Of a stretch of DNA of 64,000 nt, positions 16,831 to 24,606 are shown one piece after another. Each line of letters begins with the position of its first letter. Position 1 is the first letter of the stretch. Both the position numbers and the translations under genes were made by a program. The stretch is from the NCBI GenBank assembly GCA_022008415.1, contig JAIRBC010000011.1, positions 79,725 through 143,724 of the forward strand, written 5' to 3'. The DNA comes from Cerina litoralis (GTDB taxonomy: Bacteria; Bacteroidota; Bacteroidia; Flavobacteriales; Flavobacteriaceae). The notes below the pieces were generated by a model, which saw nothing but the letters and a program-made list of their open reading frames with translations, made no database searches and was not told the DNA's origin.

Positions 16831-17026
16831 ATTCAGTATATTGAATCAATGGAAAACGTTATCCAATATACCATTTAACCGGTATTGTTTTCCATCAAAA
16901 AAGGTTCATAAATTATTAACGCCCGGCATCAAAAAAATTATTCGCAACAACGCATTTTGATGCTTTTTGGGTACGAAACGTAAAGATAGTGTTTTTTTGG
17001 TGTGATGTAAAGTAAACCGGTTCGCA

Positions 17027-17044
17027 TCCCGACAACTATCGGGA
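17027..17044. repeat. Dispersed palindromic repeat, copy 1
   Basis: TCCCGACAACTATCGGGA forms an imperfect dyad. A near-identical copy, TCCCGATAACTATCGGGA, lies at 50480-50497, and a half copy (AGTTATCGGGA) lies at 17086-17096. All are intergenic. This looks like a small dispersed repeat family, possibly acting as an mRNA 3' hairpin. Confidence 0.5.
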
Positions 17045-17111
17045 ACAGCATGTACAAAATTGATAAGTAATTCACGCCGCCACCCAAAGTTATCGGGATG
17101 CCGAATTCCCG

Positions 17112-18167
17112 CTATTTCTCGGTTACCGCACCGGGGCCTTTTTTAAACTTTAACACCTCCGATCGGCCTTTTTTGAAGATTTTATTACTTATAGTTATGC
17201 CTTTACGCATTTTTTTTTGCACTTCATACGGGAGTGCCACAATCTCCCGGCACGCTACCGAACAACAATTATCCATCTTTTTTGCACAATCCCCACATTG
17301 GATAAAAAGCAGATGGCAGGCCTCGTTGGCACAGTTTACATGGGTGTCGCAAGGTGCCCCGCACTGGTGGCACTGGGCAATCACATGTTCGGTAATCCGT
17401 TCTCCCCTGCGGTGATCAAAAACAAAGTTCTTGCCCAAAAATTTGTTTTCGAGCTTCTTTTGCTCCACTTGACGCGCATACTCTATGATGCCTCCTTCTA
17501 ACTGGTAAACATTCTTAAACCCCTTGTGCTTGTAATAGGCACTGGCCTTTTCACACCGGATTCCGCCCGTACAGTACATTACCAAATTCTTATTCTCCTT
17601 ATGTTCCGATAGGTCTTTTTCTATAATGTCCAAGGAATCCCTAAAAGTATCCACATCCGGGGTAATGGCATTCTTAAAGTGGCCTATTTCGCTCTCGTAA
17701 TGGTTTCGCATATCCACCAAAACCGTATCCGAAGCCTCGATGAGTTCGTTAAATTTCTCCGCATTCACGTGGATTCCCTTATCGGTTACATCAAAAGTTC
17801 CATCGTCCAGACCATCGGCTACGATCTTCCTTCTTACCTTGACCTTTAGTTTTAGGAAGGATTTGTCGTGTTGTTCTATGGCTATGTTAAGACGTACGTT
17901 TTCCAAAAAGGAAATACTATCTAGATGGGCCTTAAAGACTTCAAAATTTTCGGCCGGAACTGATAATTGTGCGTTAACACCCTCGTGGGCAACGTAGATT
18001 CGGCCCAAAACTTCCATTTTGTCCCAATTGATAAACAAGTGGTCCCTTAAAATTTGTGGGTTGCCGATATGCGCATATTGATAAAAGGAGATGGTAAGGC
18101 GTTCCTTCCCGGCCTGCTCTATAAGAGCCTCCCTTTCCTTTGCACTTAAAGTATTGTACAGTTGCAT
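17112..18167 (-). CDS. trhO: tRNA uridine(34) hydroxylase TrhO (rhodanese family)
   Basis: TrhO makes 5-hydroxyuridine at position 34 of certain tRNAs using molecular oxygen. The 351-residue protein has an N-terminal acylphosphatase-like domain and a rhodanese domain with the active-site loop CTGGIRCEK, catalytic cysteine C199. A C-terminal cysteine-rich region with repeated CxxC pairs follows, typical of the long YceA/TrhO form, and the end is a basic tail. It has a consensus promoter (18254-18283 on the minus strand). Plain sulfurtransferase activity was the older annotation. Confidence 0.92.
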   Translation of the reverse strand: MQLYNTLSAKEREALIEQAGKERLTISFYQYAHIGNPQILRDHLFINWDKMEVLGRIYVAHEGVNAQLSVPAENFEVFKAHLDSISFLENVRLNIAIEQHDKSFLKLKVKVRRKIVADGLDDGTFDVTDKGIHVNAEKFNELIEASDTVLVDMRNHYESEIGHFKNAITPDVDTFRDSLDIIEKDLSEHKENKNLVMYCTGGIRCEKASAYYKHKGFKNVYQLEGGIIEYARQVEQKKLENKFLGKNFVFDHRRGERITEHVIAQCHQCGAPCDTHVNCANEACHLLFIQCGDCAKKMDNCCSVACREIVALPYEVQKKMRKGITISNKIFKKGRSEVLKFKKGPGAVTEK

Positions 18168-18253
18168 GCTATACCAATAGATTAAGAGCCCATTGTAAAA
18201 TATGAGATTAGAATTTTAAAACGGTCTCAGGGTTGAAGAAATAAATTTAAATA

Positions 18254-18283
18254 CAAAGGTACTGCTAATCTATCTTGTTCCAA
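18254..18283 (-). promoter_or_regulatory. Consensus promoter for trhO
   Basis: On the minus strand, TTG (18283-18281), a 19-bp spacer and TACCTTTG (18261-18254) fit the Bacteroidota consensus exactly. The leader to the trhO ATG would be about 80 nt. Confidence 0.65.
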
Positions 18284-18322
18284 AATTTGACCCCCTAGAT
18301 ATAATGGAAAACAATAAAAATA

Positions 18323-18356
18323 AAAATGGGTCTTGGGAGATACCAAGACCCATTTT
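18323..18356 (-). terminator. Strong hairpin terminator on the minus strand with no assigned gene
   Basis: A perfect 14-bp stem (18323-18336 with 18343-18356) closes a 6-base loop. On the minus strand it runs into TTTTTATTTTTATTG. trhO starts downstream of it, so it must end a minus-strand transcript that begins between about 18360 and 18700. It also shields the trhO promoter from read-through. Confidence 0.8.
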
Positions 18357-18704
18357 AAGACCACCTCTTATTCTTCTTTTTCATAGCCCCTTATGGGTTT
18401 AGAAAGTGGCCACTGGTAACCATTGTCTTGAATACAATGGCATCTAAATATGAGTTAGTTCTTTATAAGATGCAGCATTTCCAAAAAGGTTGCGTAATTT
18501 TCTTATTATTTTGTTTTGCTGTTCCCCCATCGCTATACGCAATACGCTAAAATCCGTTTGCGATTGGCGTAAGGCGAATAGCGCAAAGCGGTTGATTGGC
18601 TCAAACGTTATTCGCCCTAAACTGAATTTTCAATCAAATTCAAAGTACAACACCTTTTATTATGGCAAAAGAAATACTATTTTAGCATCCTTAACACGAT
18701 AAAA
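18357..18704. other. Spacer upstream of recA, possibly with a hidden minus-strand transcript
   Basis: No long gene is present. On the minus strand a 28-codon frame starts with ATG at 18530, and two short protein-like stretches occur in the other frames before the terminator at 18323-18356, but none forms a convincing gene. The right half (about 18528-18600) is rich in TCGCTATACGC/GCG segments, and the 11-mer TCGCTATACGC recurs at 19729-19739 on the far side of recA. No recA promoter with a clean TAnnTTTG was found. Confidence 0.45.
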
Positions 18705-19712
18705 ATGAGTTCTGAAAAAGAAGCAAAATTAAAGGCCCTAAAACTTACGTTGGACAAGTTGGACAAAACCTATGGCAAAGGTGCAGTCATGAAGATGGGG
18801 GACAGCGTTGTGGCCGATGTAGAGGTTATACCATCCGGATCCCTAGGGTTGGATATTGCATTGGGAGTAGGCGGATACCCAAGGGGTAGGGTCGTTGAAA
18901 TCTATGGGCCCGAATCTTCCGGTAAAACAACATTGACCCTACACGCTATCGCAGAGGCCCAAAAAAATGGTGGCATCGCGGCATTTATTGATGCGGAACA
19001 CGCTTTTGACCGGTTTTACGCCCAAAAATTGGGCGTAGATATCGACAATTTAATCATTTCGCAACCCGACCATGGGGAACAGGCACTCGAAATTGCCGAC
19101 AACCTAATACGTTCCGGTGCCATCGATATAGTGATTATAGATTCCGTTGCCGCCCTGACGCCAAAAAGCGAGATCGAGGGTGAAATGGGCGACTCCAAGA
19201 TGGGCCTACACGCCCGTTTGATGTCCCAGGCGCTTAGAAAACTAACCGCTTCTATAAGCAAGACCCACTGCACGGTCATCTTCATTAACCAGTTGCGGGA
19301 AAAAATCGGGGTGATGTTCGGAAATCCGGAAACCACCACAGGGGGAAACGCCCTTAAATTCTATGCTTCGGTAAGGCTGGATATCCGACGATCTACCCAA
19401 ATAAAGGATACCGACGGAGGGGTGCAAGGGAACAAGACCCGAGTAAAAGTGGTGAAAAACAAAGTGGCACCACCGTTTAAAATGGCAGAATTCGATATTA
19501 TGTACGGTGAAGGAATCTCTAAAATTGGGGAAGTACTCGATTTGGGCGTAGAATTCGAAATCATCAAAAAAAGTGGTTCTTGGTTTAGTTATGGGGACAC
19601 CAAACTGGGACAGGGCAGGGATGCCGTAAAAGCGTTACTGCAGGACAATCCAGAACTTTCAGAGGAATTGGAAGGCAAAATCAAGGAAGCTATCCATACG
19701 GTAAAGAAGTAG
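18705..19712 (+). CDS. recA: Recombinase RecA
   Basis: RecA forms filaments on single-stranded DNA, drives homologous pairing and triggers LexA-type self-cleavage. The 335-residue protein has Walker [10 protein letters not shown] at 68-76, Walker B in [12 protein letters not shown], the L1 region near [22 protein letters not shown] and the L2 region near [20 protein letters not shown]. The length is typical. It is a single gene on the plus strand, followed 88 bases later by a terminator hairpin. Confidence 0.98.
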   Translation: MSSEKEAKLKALKLTLDKLDKTYGKGAVMKMGDSVVADVEVIPSGSLGLDIALGVGGYPRGRVVEIYGPESSGKTTLTLHAIAEAQKNGGIAAFIDAEHAFDRFYAQKLGVDIDNLIISQPDHGEQALEIADNLIRSGAIDIVIIDSVAALTPKSEIEGEMGDSKMGLHARLMSQALRKLTASISKTHCTVIFINQLREKIGVMFGNPETTTGGNALKFYASVRLDIRRSTQIKDTDGGVQGNKTRVKVVKNKVAPPFKMAEFDIMYGEGISKIGEVLDLGVEFEIIKKSGSWFSYGDTKLGQGRDAVKALLQDNPELSEELEGKIKEAIHTVKK

Positions 19713-19799
19713 CACTTGTTTTAGCTTGTCGCTATACGCTTTACGACCTATCTCGCCGAGTTTACGACGCCAAGCAGATAGCGAAATGTGCAAAGCATT

Positions 19800-19825
19800 G
19801 GTTTTCCCAACGAAAACCGTTTTTT
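19800..19825 (+). terminator. Terminator after recA
   Basis: GGTTTTC (19800-19806) pairs with GAAAACC (19812-19818) around a 5-base loop and is followed by GTTTTTT. It is 88 bases after the recA stop. Confidence 0.55.
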
Positions 19826-19912
19826 CGTGCTAAATTAATATTAAAACCGCGCTTTTAACACGCAACCTTTTTGGGCTATTGTCATCTATTAAAAAAAGAA
19901 GATTTAATAGCT

Positions 19913-20353
19913 ATGAAAAGAAAATTATTATTGACGCTGCTCTTTGTGGCGGGTTTGGGCATTAGCTCCTGCGATCTGGGAGACGATGGCGAAAGTTATG
20001 CCTACCTACCTTTAAAAGTAGTTAGTGCCGACCTCCCGGAATCTTTTGAACTCAACAAAACGTACCGTATCAAGGTCACCTACCGAAGACCCGACGATTG
20101 TACCTATTTTGAATGGTTCGAAATCACAAAGCCGGAACTGACCACCAGAAACGTAGTGCCCGTAGGTGCCGAACTCACAGACAACACGGGCTGCAAAGAA
20201 ACCAATGACGAAGTAGATGCGTATTTTAATTTTGTAGTCATTTATACCGATACGTATCATTTTCGATTTTATACCGGAGAAGATGAAAATGGCGATGCAC
20301 AATACTTGGAGATGGATGTCCCCGTTAACGAAAAGCACGTGCCCGCCGGATAA
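19913..20353 (+). CDS. Small lipoprotein of unknown function
   Basis: A 146-residue predicted lipoprotein. The start is set at ATG 19913, giving MKRKLLLTLLFVAGLGISSC with the lipobox cysteine at residue 20; the longer frame from 19871 adds a non-signal stretch and is rejected. The mature part is acidic, with two cysteines (in RRPDDCTYFEWF and DNTGCKE) that could form a disulfide. I do not recognise a family. It precedes the sigma factor gene by 25 bases on the same strand and may be part of the same transcript and signalling unit. Confidence 0.7.
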   Translation: MKRKLLLTLLFVAGLGISSCDLGDDGESYAYLPLKVVSADLPESFELNKTYRIKVTYRRPDDCTYFEWFEITKPELTTRNVVPVGAELTDNTGCKETNDEVDAYFNFVVIYTDTYHFRFYTGEDENGDAQYLEMDVPVNEKHVPAG

Positions 20354-20378
20354 ACAAAGAAAGTCTAACCAACATATT

Positions 20379-20996
20379 TTGGGTCTGGAAGAGCTCATTA
20401 ACAATTGCAAAAAGGGCAATAGAAAAGCACAGGAACAGTTGTACCGGAAATTTGCCGATCGATTGTTCGGTATTTGCCTTAAATATTCCAGAAACCAAAT
20501 GGAAGCGGAAGACAACCTGCACGACAGTTTCATCACCATTTATGAAAAAATAGATCAGTTTAAGTTTAAAGGCTCCTTTGAGGGTTGGCTCAAAAGAATT
20601 ACTATCAATACCGTCTTGCTCAAATACAGAAATGAAGAGCATCTCAACCTGGTAACCGACAATATCGAGGAAGAGGTGGAAGTTGACAGTGGTTATGCAG
20701 ATATTGGTCTAGCCACCCTGTTGGGATATATTCAGGAACTGCCGAATAAATATCGGTTAACCTTTAACCTCTATGTGATGGATGGCTATACGCATAAGGA
20801 AATTGGCGAAAAATTGGGCACCTCCGCCGGTACCTCAAAATCCAATCTGGCTAGGGCCAAGGCGATTCTAAAACAAAAAATAGAGACCGATCCGGCCAAA
20901 ATAATCGTTGGGTTTTTGATGTTTTACAGTAAAAGAGTATTAAAACCATTGACTGCCAATAAAATTGGATCGGTGTTCAAACGAACTGCACCATGA
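20379..20996 (+). CDS. ECF-type RNA polymerase sigma factor
   Basis: A ~205-residue sigma-70 family factor of the extracytoplasmic-function type. Region 2 is visible in FADRLFGICLKYSRNQMEAEDN with LHDSFITIYEKI, and region 4 in LPNKYRLTFNLYVMDGYTHKEI with a helix-turn-helix at KEIGEKLGTSAGTSKSNLARAK. The TTG at 20379 is preferred: the frame extends to an ATG at 20283, but those extra residues are the out-of-frame image of the preceding lipoprotein gene. The stop overlaps the next gene by four bases (ATGA), so the membrane protein that follows is its probable regulator. Confidence 0.85.
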   Translation: MGLEELINNCKKGNRKAQEQLYRKFADRLFGICLKYSRNQMEAEDNLHDSFITIYEKIDQFKFKGSFEGWLKRITINTVLLKYRNEEHLNLVTDNIEEEVEVDSGYADIGLATLLGYIQELPNKYRLTFNLYVMDGYTHKEIGEKLGTSAGTSKSNLARAKAILKQKIETDPAKIIVGFLMFYSKRVLKPLTANKIGSVFKRTAP

Positions 20997-22519
20997 GTAA
21001 AAAAAGCATACATAACCTGTTCCAAGAGAAGTTCAAGGACTTCCAAGAGCGGCCGGACGACAAAGTTTGGGACCGTATAGAAACCACCTTGGACGAACGC
21101 AAAAAGTCGCGGAACGTATTCCCCATTTGGTGGAAACTGGGTGCTATCGCCGCCGGTTTGGCCCTTCTACTTTATTTATTGGGCCCATTTGAAAACAATA
21201 ACCCCGAATTGCCGATCATAACAAATTCGGAAAAAGGGCAAACCCCTTCCATTCATAAGCCAAAGGAAAGCAAGAATCCGGCTATTACGGGGGCCGATAA
21301 CAAAAAGGCCATAAAAAATGAGGAGAACCTTAGCACGGGCATAGATGTAACAAACCCCAACAATAAAAAAGTCGGTACGGCCGTAACCTCCGTTAAATCA
21401 AATGAAAAGGAAAATTCCATCGATGGGAAGACCAAAAAGAAACAACCTTATAGATCTTCCCAAGCTGTTATCACGTCTAGGGAGGAAGATAAACAATGGG
21501 CAACAAATGGGAAATCCAGTCCAGAAAACGGCCATATTAGTAGCAAACAACCCGCTTTAATTGCTAAAAAATCCGATTCCATAGACCCTTTGGCGCAAAA
21601 TATTCAAGGAATTCGATCGGAGAATAAGGAAGCCATAACCGAAGAATCGACGATAGATTCCCCTACTATCCCACCTAGCGCAACCCCTTTTACCGAGGCT
21701 ATGGTTGCAGTGGACACCATGGAGGTCTCGGAAAAAAAATCGATTTTCGAGGTTTTGGACCATAACGACGCTGAGTTTATAGCCGATGGTAAAAAACAGA
21801 GGTGGTCCGTAGAGCCCAGTATCGCTCCCGTGTATTTTAATGCCGCGGGCGAAGGGTCATCAATAGCCCCCAGCTTTGTGAACAATTCCAAGTCGGGAGA
21901 GGTCAGTTTTAGCTATGGGGTTTTGGTTTCTTATGGGGTGGGTAAAAAATGGAGTATCCGTTCCGGGGTACAAAAGGTAAACTACGGGTATAGCACCAAT
22001 GACATTTCGTACACCTCAACTTTTGGGATTGTATCCATCCCCAATATTGACAACATTAATTATAATACGAATTCCGAAAATCTTATAGTACAGAATAAGA
22101 ACCCAGGGAAACCCATACCGGGAATGGCATTGGATGCAACAGCCAAAAACCCTACCCGTACGGGTAAGATGTTACAGCAATTTGGGTATTTGGAAGTCCC
22201 GATGGAAGTTAATTATGCACTATTGGACAAAAAGTTTGGAATAGATCTTATTGGTGGGGTCAGCTCCCTCTTTTTAACGGATAACAGCGTAACCTTGGAA
22301 TCGGGGGACCGGAACACGGAACTCGGGGAAGCCAATAATATAAATTCTGTGAATTTTAGTGCCAACTTTGGCTTTGGGCTCAATTATCGGCTCCTACCCA
22401 AAGTACACCTCAATGTAGAACCCATTTTTAAATATCAGTTGAACACGTTTTCCAATACGGCGGGTAGTTTTCAGCCCTTTTCAATAGGGGTATACAGCGG
22501 ACTTAATTTTAAGTTTTAA
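20993..22519 (+). CDS. Inner-membrane anchor fused to outer-membrane barrel, probable sigma regulator
   Basis: A 508-residue protein with unusual layout. Residues 1-44 are a charged cytoplasmic segment (KFKDFQERPDDKVWDRIETT), as in anti-sigma-like proteins. One membrane helix follows at about 45-65. Residues ~66-265 are a Lys/Asn/Ser-rich, low-complexity linker, and ~270-508 form a PorT/OMP_b-brl-type beta-barrel ending in GLNFKF. The gene overlaps the sigma factor stop by four bases. The inference is that one chain links outer membrane, periplasm and cytoplasmic sigma factor. Family knowledge supports the barrel and the sigma-linked context; anti-sigma activity is not shown. Confidence 0.78.
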   Translation: MSKKSIHNLFQEKFKDFQERPDDKVWDRIETTLDERKKSRNVFPIWWKLGAIAAGLALLLYLLGPFENNNPELPIITNSEKGQTPSIHKPKESKNPAITGADNKKAIKNEENLSTGIDVTNPNNKKVGTAVTSVKSNEKENSIDGKTKKKQPYRSSQAVITSREEDKQWATNGKSSPENGHISSKQPALIAKKSDSIDPLAQNIQGIRSENKEAITEESTIDSPTIPPSATPFTEAMVAVDTMEVSEKKSIFEVLDHNDAEFIADGKKQRWSVEPSIAPVYFNAAGEGSSIAPSFVNNSKSGEVSFSYGVLVSYGVGKKWSIRSGVQKVNYGYSTNDISYTSTFGIVSIPNIDNINYNTNSENLIVQNKNPGKPIPGMALDATAKNPTRTGKMLQQFGYLEVPMEVNYALLDKKFGIDLIGGVSSLFLTDNSVTLESGDRNTELGEANNINSVNFSANFGFGLNYRLLPKVHLNVEPIFKYQLNTFSNTAGSFQPFSIGVYSGLNFKF

Positions 22520-22522
22520 ATT

Positions 22523-22595
22523 GCCTCCTTAGCTCAGCTGGTAGAGCACCGCTTTCGTAAAGCGTAGGTCGCAGGTTCAAGTCCTGTAGGAGGCT
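22523..22595 (+). tRNA. tRNA-Thr (anticodon CGU)
   Basis: The 73-base cloverleaf is complete: acceptor stem GCCTCCT/AGGAGGC, D-arm GCTC/GAGC, anticodon loop TTCGTAA with CGT at positions 34-36, T-arm GCAGG/CCTGT with loop TTCAAGT, and discriminator T. CCA is not encoded. It reads threonine codon ACG. It starts only three bases after the barrel gene's stop, so it may be processed from that transcript. Its last 19 bases overlap the 3' end of plsC on the opposite strand. Confidence 0.95.
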
Positions 22596-23338
22596 CTAAG
22601 TTTCTTTCTCGCTAAACCTTCCAAAATAACACCCCTTACTTCTTCCCGCAACCGGGATTTATCTTCTTCAGCTAGGTTCCCTGTTTTAATAAACGGGTAT
22701 ACTTTTGCCCGGACCGGCCCAGGACCACCGCCGAACAAGGTAAAGGGAAACCGTTGTTTATTGTCCAAAAAAACAATCGGGACAATCGGTATATTATGGG
22801 CTATAGCCATCTTAAAGGCCCCGTCCTTAAAGGTGTCGAGTATAATATCTTCCTCCGGAACGCCTCCTTCGGGGAAGATACAAATAGATAGTCCCTGCTC
22901 CAATCTTCGGTTAGCCCTCCGATAAACCCCGGTTCTACTACCACTATCTTCCCTATCTACCAAAATACAGACCCGCTTATAAAAAAATCCGAAAATGGGA
23001 ATCCTTACCAATTCCTTCTTTCCCACAAACACGAATGGGTTGCGGCTTACTTGTAACATGAGCATGATATCCAACATACTCGTATGGTTGGCCACCAGCA
23101 TATAGCTCTTGCCTCTTTGCATATGCTGTTGCCTCGAAATTTTGGGAAAACATCCCATCCCGTATAAAATCGTTTTGGCCCAAATATTCCTCGCCAACCA
23201 AAAAAATTGGGGATACCACCGTTCGGAGGCGGTAAAAAAGAGTAAGAAGGGAGAAAAAAGTAAAATGGGGATAACCGCCAATACATAAAACCAGATTCGG
23301 TAAAGGATCTGTCCAATTTTAGTGAATAGTACAAGCAT
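22577..23338 (-). CDS. plsC: 1-acyl-sn-glycerol-3-phosphate acyltransferase (PlsC family)
   Basis: An inner-membrane acyltransferase that makes phosphatidic acid from lysophosphatidic acid. The catalytic NHTSMLD motif (HX4D) is present with the FPEGG substrate motif and VPIVPIVF. One or two N-terminal membrane helices lie at about residues 10-40. The start at 23338 (MLVLFTKIGQILY) is preferred over the frame start at 23401, which runs into the trpS upstream region. The last codons and stop lie inside tRNA-Thr: the TGA is the antisense of the T-loop, so the C-terminal residues are encoded antisense to the tRNA 3' half. Confidence 0.88.
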   Translation of the reverse strand: MLVLFTKIGQILYRIWFYVLAVIPILLFSPFLLFFTASERWYPQFFWLARNIWAKTILYGMGCFPKISRQQHMQRGKSYMLVANHTSMLDIMLMLQVSRNPFVFVGKKELVRIPIFGFFYKRVCILVDREDSGSRTGVYRRANRRLEQGLSICIFPEGGVPEEDIILDTFKDGAFKMAIAHNIPIVPIVFLDNKQRFPFTLFGGGPGPVRAKVYPFIKTGNLAEEDKSRLREEVRGVILEGLARKKLRASYRT

Positions 23339-23382
23339 AAAATCAAAAGTAACAATAATGAAGTGATTTTTACGAATTCCTT

Positions 23383-23390
23383 TACCTTTG
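23383..23390 (+). promoter_or_regulatory. -7 element upstream of trpS
   Basis: TACCTTTG is an exact TAnnTTTG match 43 bases before the trpS ATG. It lies divergent to, and just upstream of, the plsC start. Confidence 0.5.
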
Positions 23391-23433
23391 CCCCTGAACA
23401 AAAAGTGAACTCTTTTAACTCATATTAAACCGG

Positions 23434-24402
23434 ATGGCAAGAATACTTACGGGCATACAAAGTACGGGCAGGCCCCATTTGGGCAATATTTTAGGGGCCG
23501 TTATCCCGGCCATAGAAATGGCCAATGATCCAAAAAACGAATCCTTCCTGTTTATTGCGGATATGCACTCCCTTACCCAGATAAAAAATGCGGAGGTCTT
23601 AAGAAGCAATACCTATAATGTGGCGGCCACTTGGTTGGCCTTTGATCTGGACTTGGAAAAAACCGTATTCTATAGACAGAGCGATGTGCCACAAACCGCA
23701 GAGCTCACTTGGTACCTAAGCTGTTTTTTTCCTTATCAGCGCCTTACCTTGGCCCATTCCTTTAAGGATAAGGCAGACCGGTTAGAGGATGTGAATGCCG
23801 GCCTCTTTACCTATCCGATGCTTATGGCCGCGGATATTTTGTTGTACGATGCCAATATTGTCCCGGTGGGCAAAGACCAGCTGCAACATTTGGAAATGAC
23901 CCGGGACGTGGCCTCCCGCTTCCATGCGCAAATGGGCGAAACCTTTGTAATCCCCAAAGGCAAAGTACAGGAAAGTACCATGTACGTTCCCGGTACCGAC
24001 GGGGAAAAAATGAGCAAGAGCAAGGGGAACATTATCGATATTTTCCTGCCCGATAAACAATTGCGCAAACAGATTATGGGCATCGTTACGGATAGTACAC
24101 CTATGGAAGAACCCAAGAACCCTGATACCGACAATGTATTTGCCCTGTACAAGATATTGGCCAGTGATTCGCAAACCGAAGAGATGAGGGAAAATTACTT
24201 AAATGGAAACTATGGTTACGGCCATGCCAAGCAGGCGCTTTTTGAACTGATTATCAAAAAATTTGGAGGAGCCCGGGAGAAATTCAATTACTATCTGGAA
24301 CATCTGGAAGAAGTAGAGGAAGCGCTGGCCTTGGGGGCGGGAAAAGCCCATAAAGTGGCCGACACGGTGTTGGCCAGGGTACGAAAAAATGTCGGATATT
24401 AG
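23434..24402 (+). CDS. trpS: Tryptophanyl-tRNA synthetase
   Basis: A class I aminoacyl-tRNA synthetase charging tRNA-Trp. The 322-residue length is typical. The HIGH-like motif is TGRPHLGNILGA at about residues 11-22, and the KMSKS motif is K192-S196 in GEKMSKSKGN. The tryptophan-binding region (PMLMAADILLYDANIVPVG) with the conserved DQ following is intact. The start is the ATG giving MARILTGIQS. The gene appears to be transcribed alone from the -7 element at 23383-23390 and converges on dprA. Confidence 0.97.
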   Translation: MARILTGIQSTGRPHLGNILGAVIPAIEMANDPKNESFLFIADMHSLTQIKNAEVLRSNTYNVAATWLAFDLDLEKTVFYRQSDVPQTAELTWYLSCFFPYQRLTLAHSFKDKADRLEDVNAGLFTYPMLMAADILLYDANIVPVGKDQLQHLEMTRDVASRFHAQMGETFVIPKGKVQESTMYVPGTDGEKMSKSKGNIIDIFLPDKQLRKQIMGIVTDSTPMEEPKNPDTDNVFALYKILASDSQTEEMRENYLNGNYGYGHAKQALFELIIKKFGGAREKFNYYLEHLEEVEEALALGAGKAHKVADTVLARVRKNVGY

Positions 24403-24456
24403 GGGCTTCCTTGGCCCCTCCAAAGGAGTTGTGCCAAATACATAAGTAGATACGAA

Positions 24457-24476
24457 AACCGACTTGCGAGTCGGTT
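24457..24476 (-). terminator. Hairpin between convergent trpS and dprA
   Basis: An 8-bp perfect stem (24457-24464 with 24469-24476) with loop TGCG. On the minus strand it is followed by TTTTCG, so it could end dprA. Its arms also read ACCGAC-N6-GTCGGT, like the candidate TetR operators elsewhere, but it is not near a promoter. Confidence 0.45.
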
Positions 24477-24606
24477 AACCCGATAAATCTATCGATATAC
24501 AAGTACAAAATAACGGATTTAAGCATGTTCTTTATCGATAAACTACCATTTTGAGGATGGCCGACATGGAAAACAAAGATTTTCCGACCGTATGGTTTGT
24601 GAAGAT

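Noticed and set aside
18490..18702. 70-residue plus-strand frame before recA
   Set aside because: Its sequence derives from the GCG-rich repeat words and it ends three bases before recA; no family resemblance.
20283..20378. ATG at 20283 as start of the ECF sigma factor
   Set aside because: The first 32 residues are the out-of-frame image of the preceding lipoprotein gene and do not look conserved; TTG 20379 gives a normal N-terminus.
24457..24476. TetR operator between trpS and dprA
   Set aside because: The arms match the operator arms, but the site is between two converging gene ends and has a T-run on the minus strand, so a terminator is more likely.
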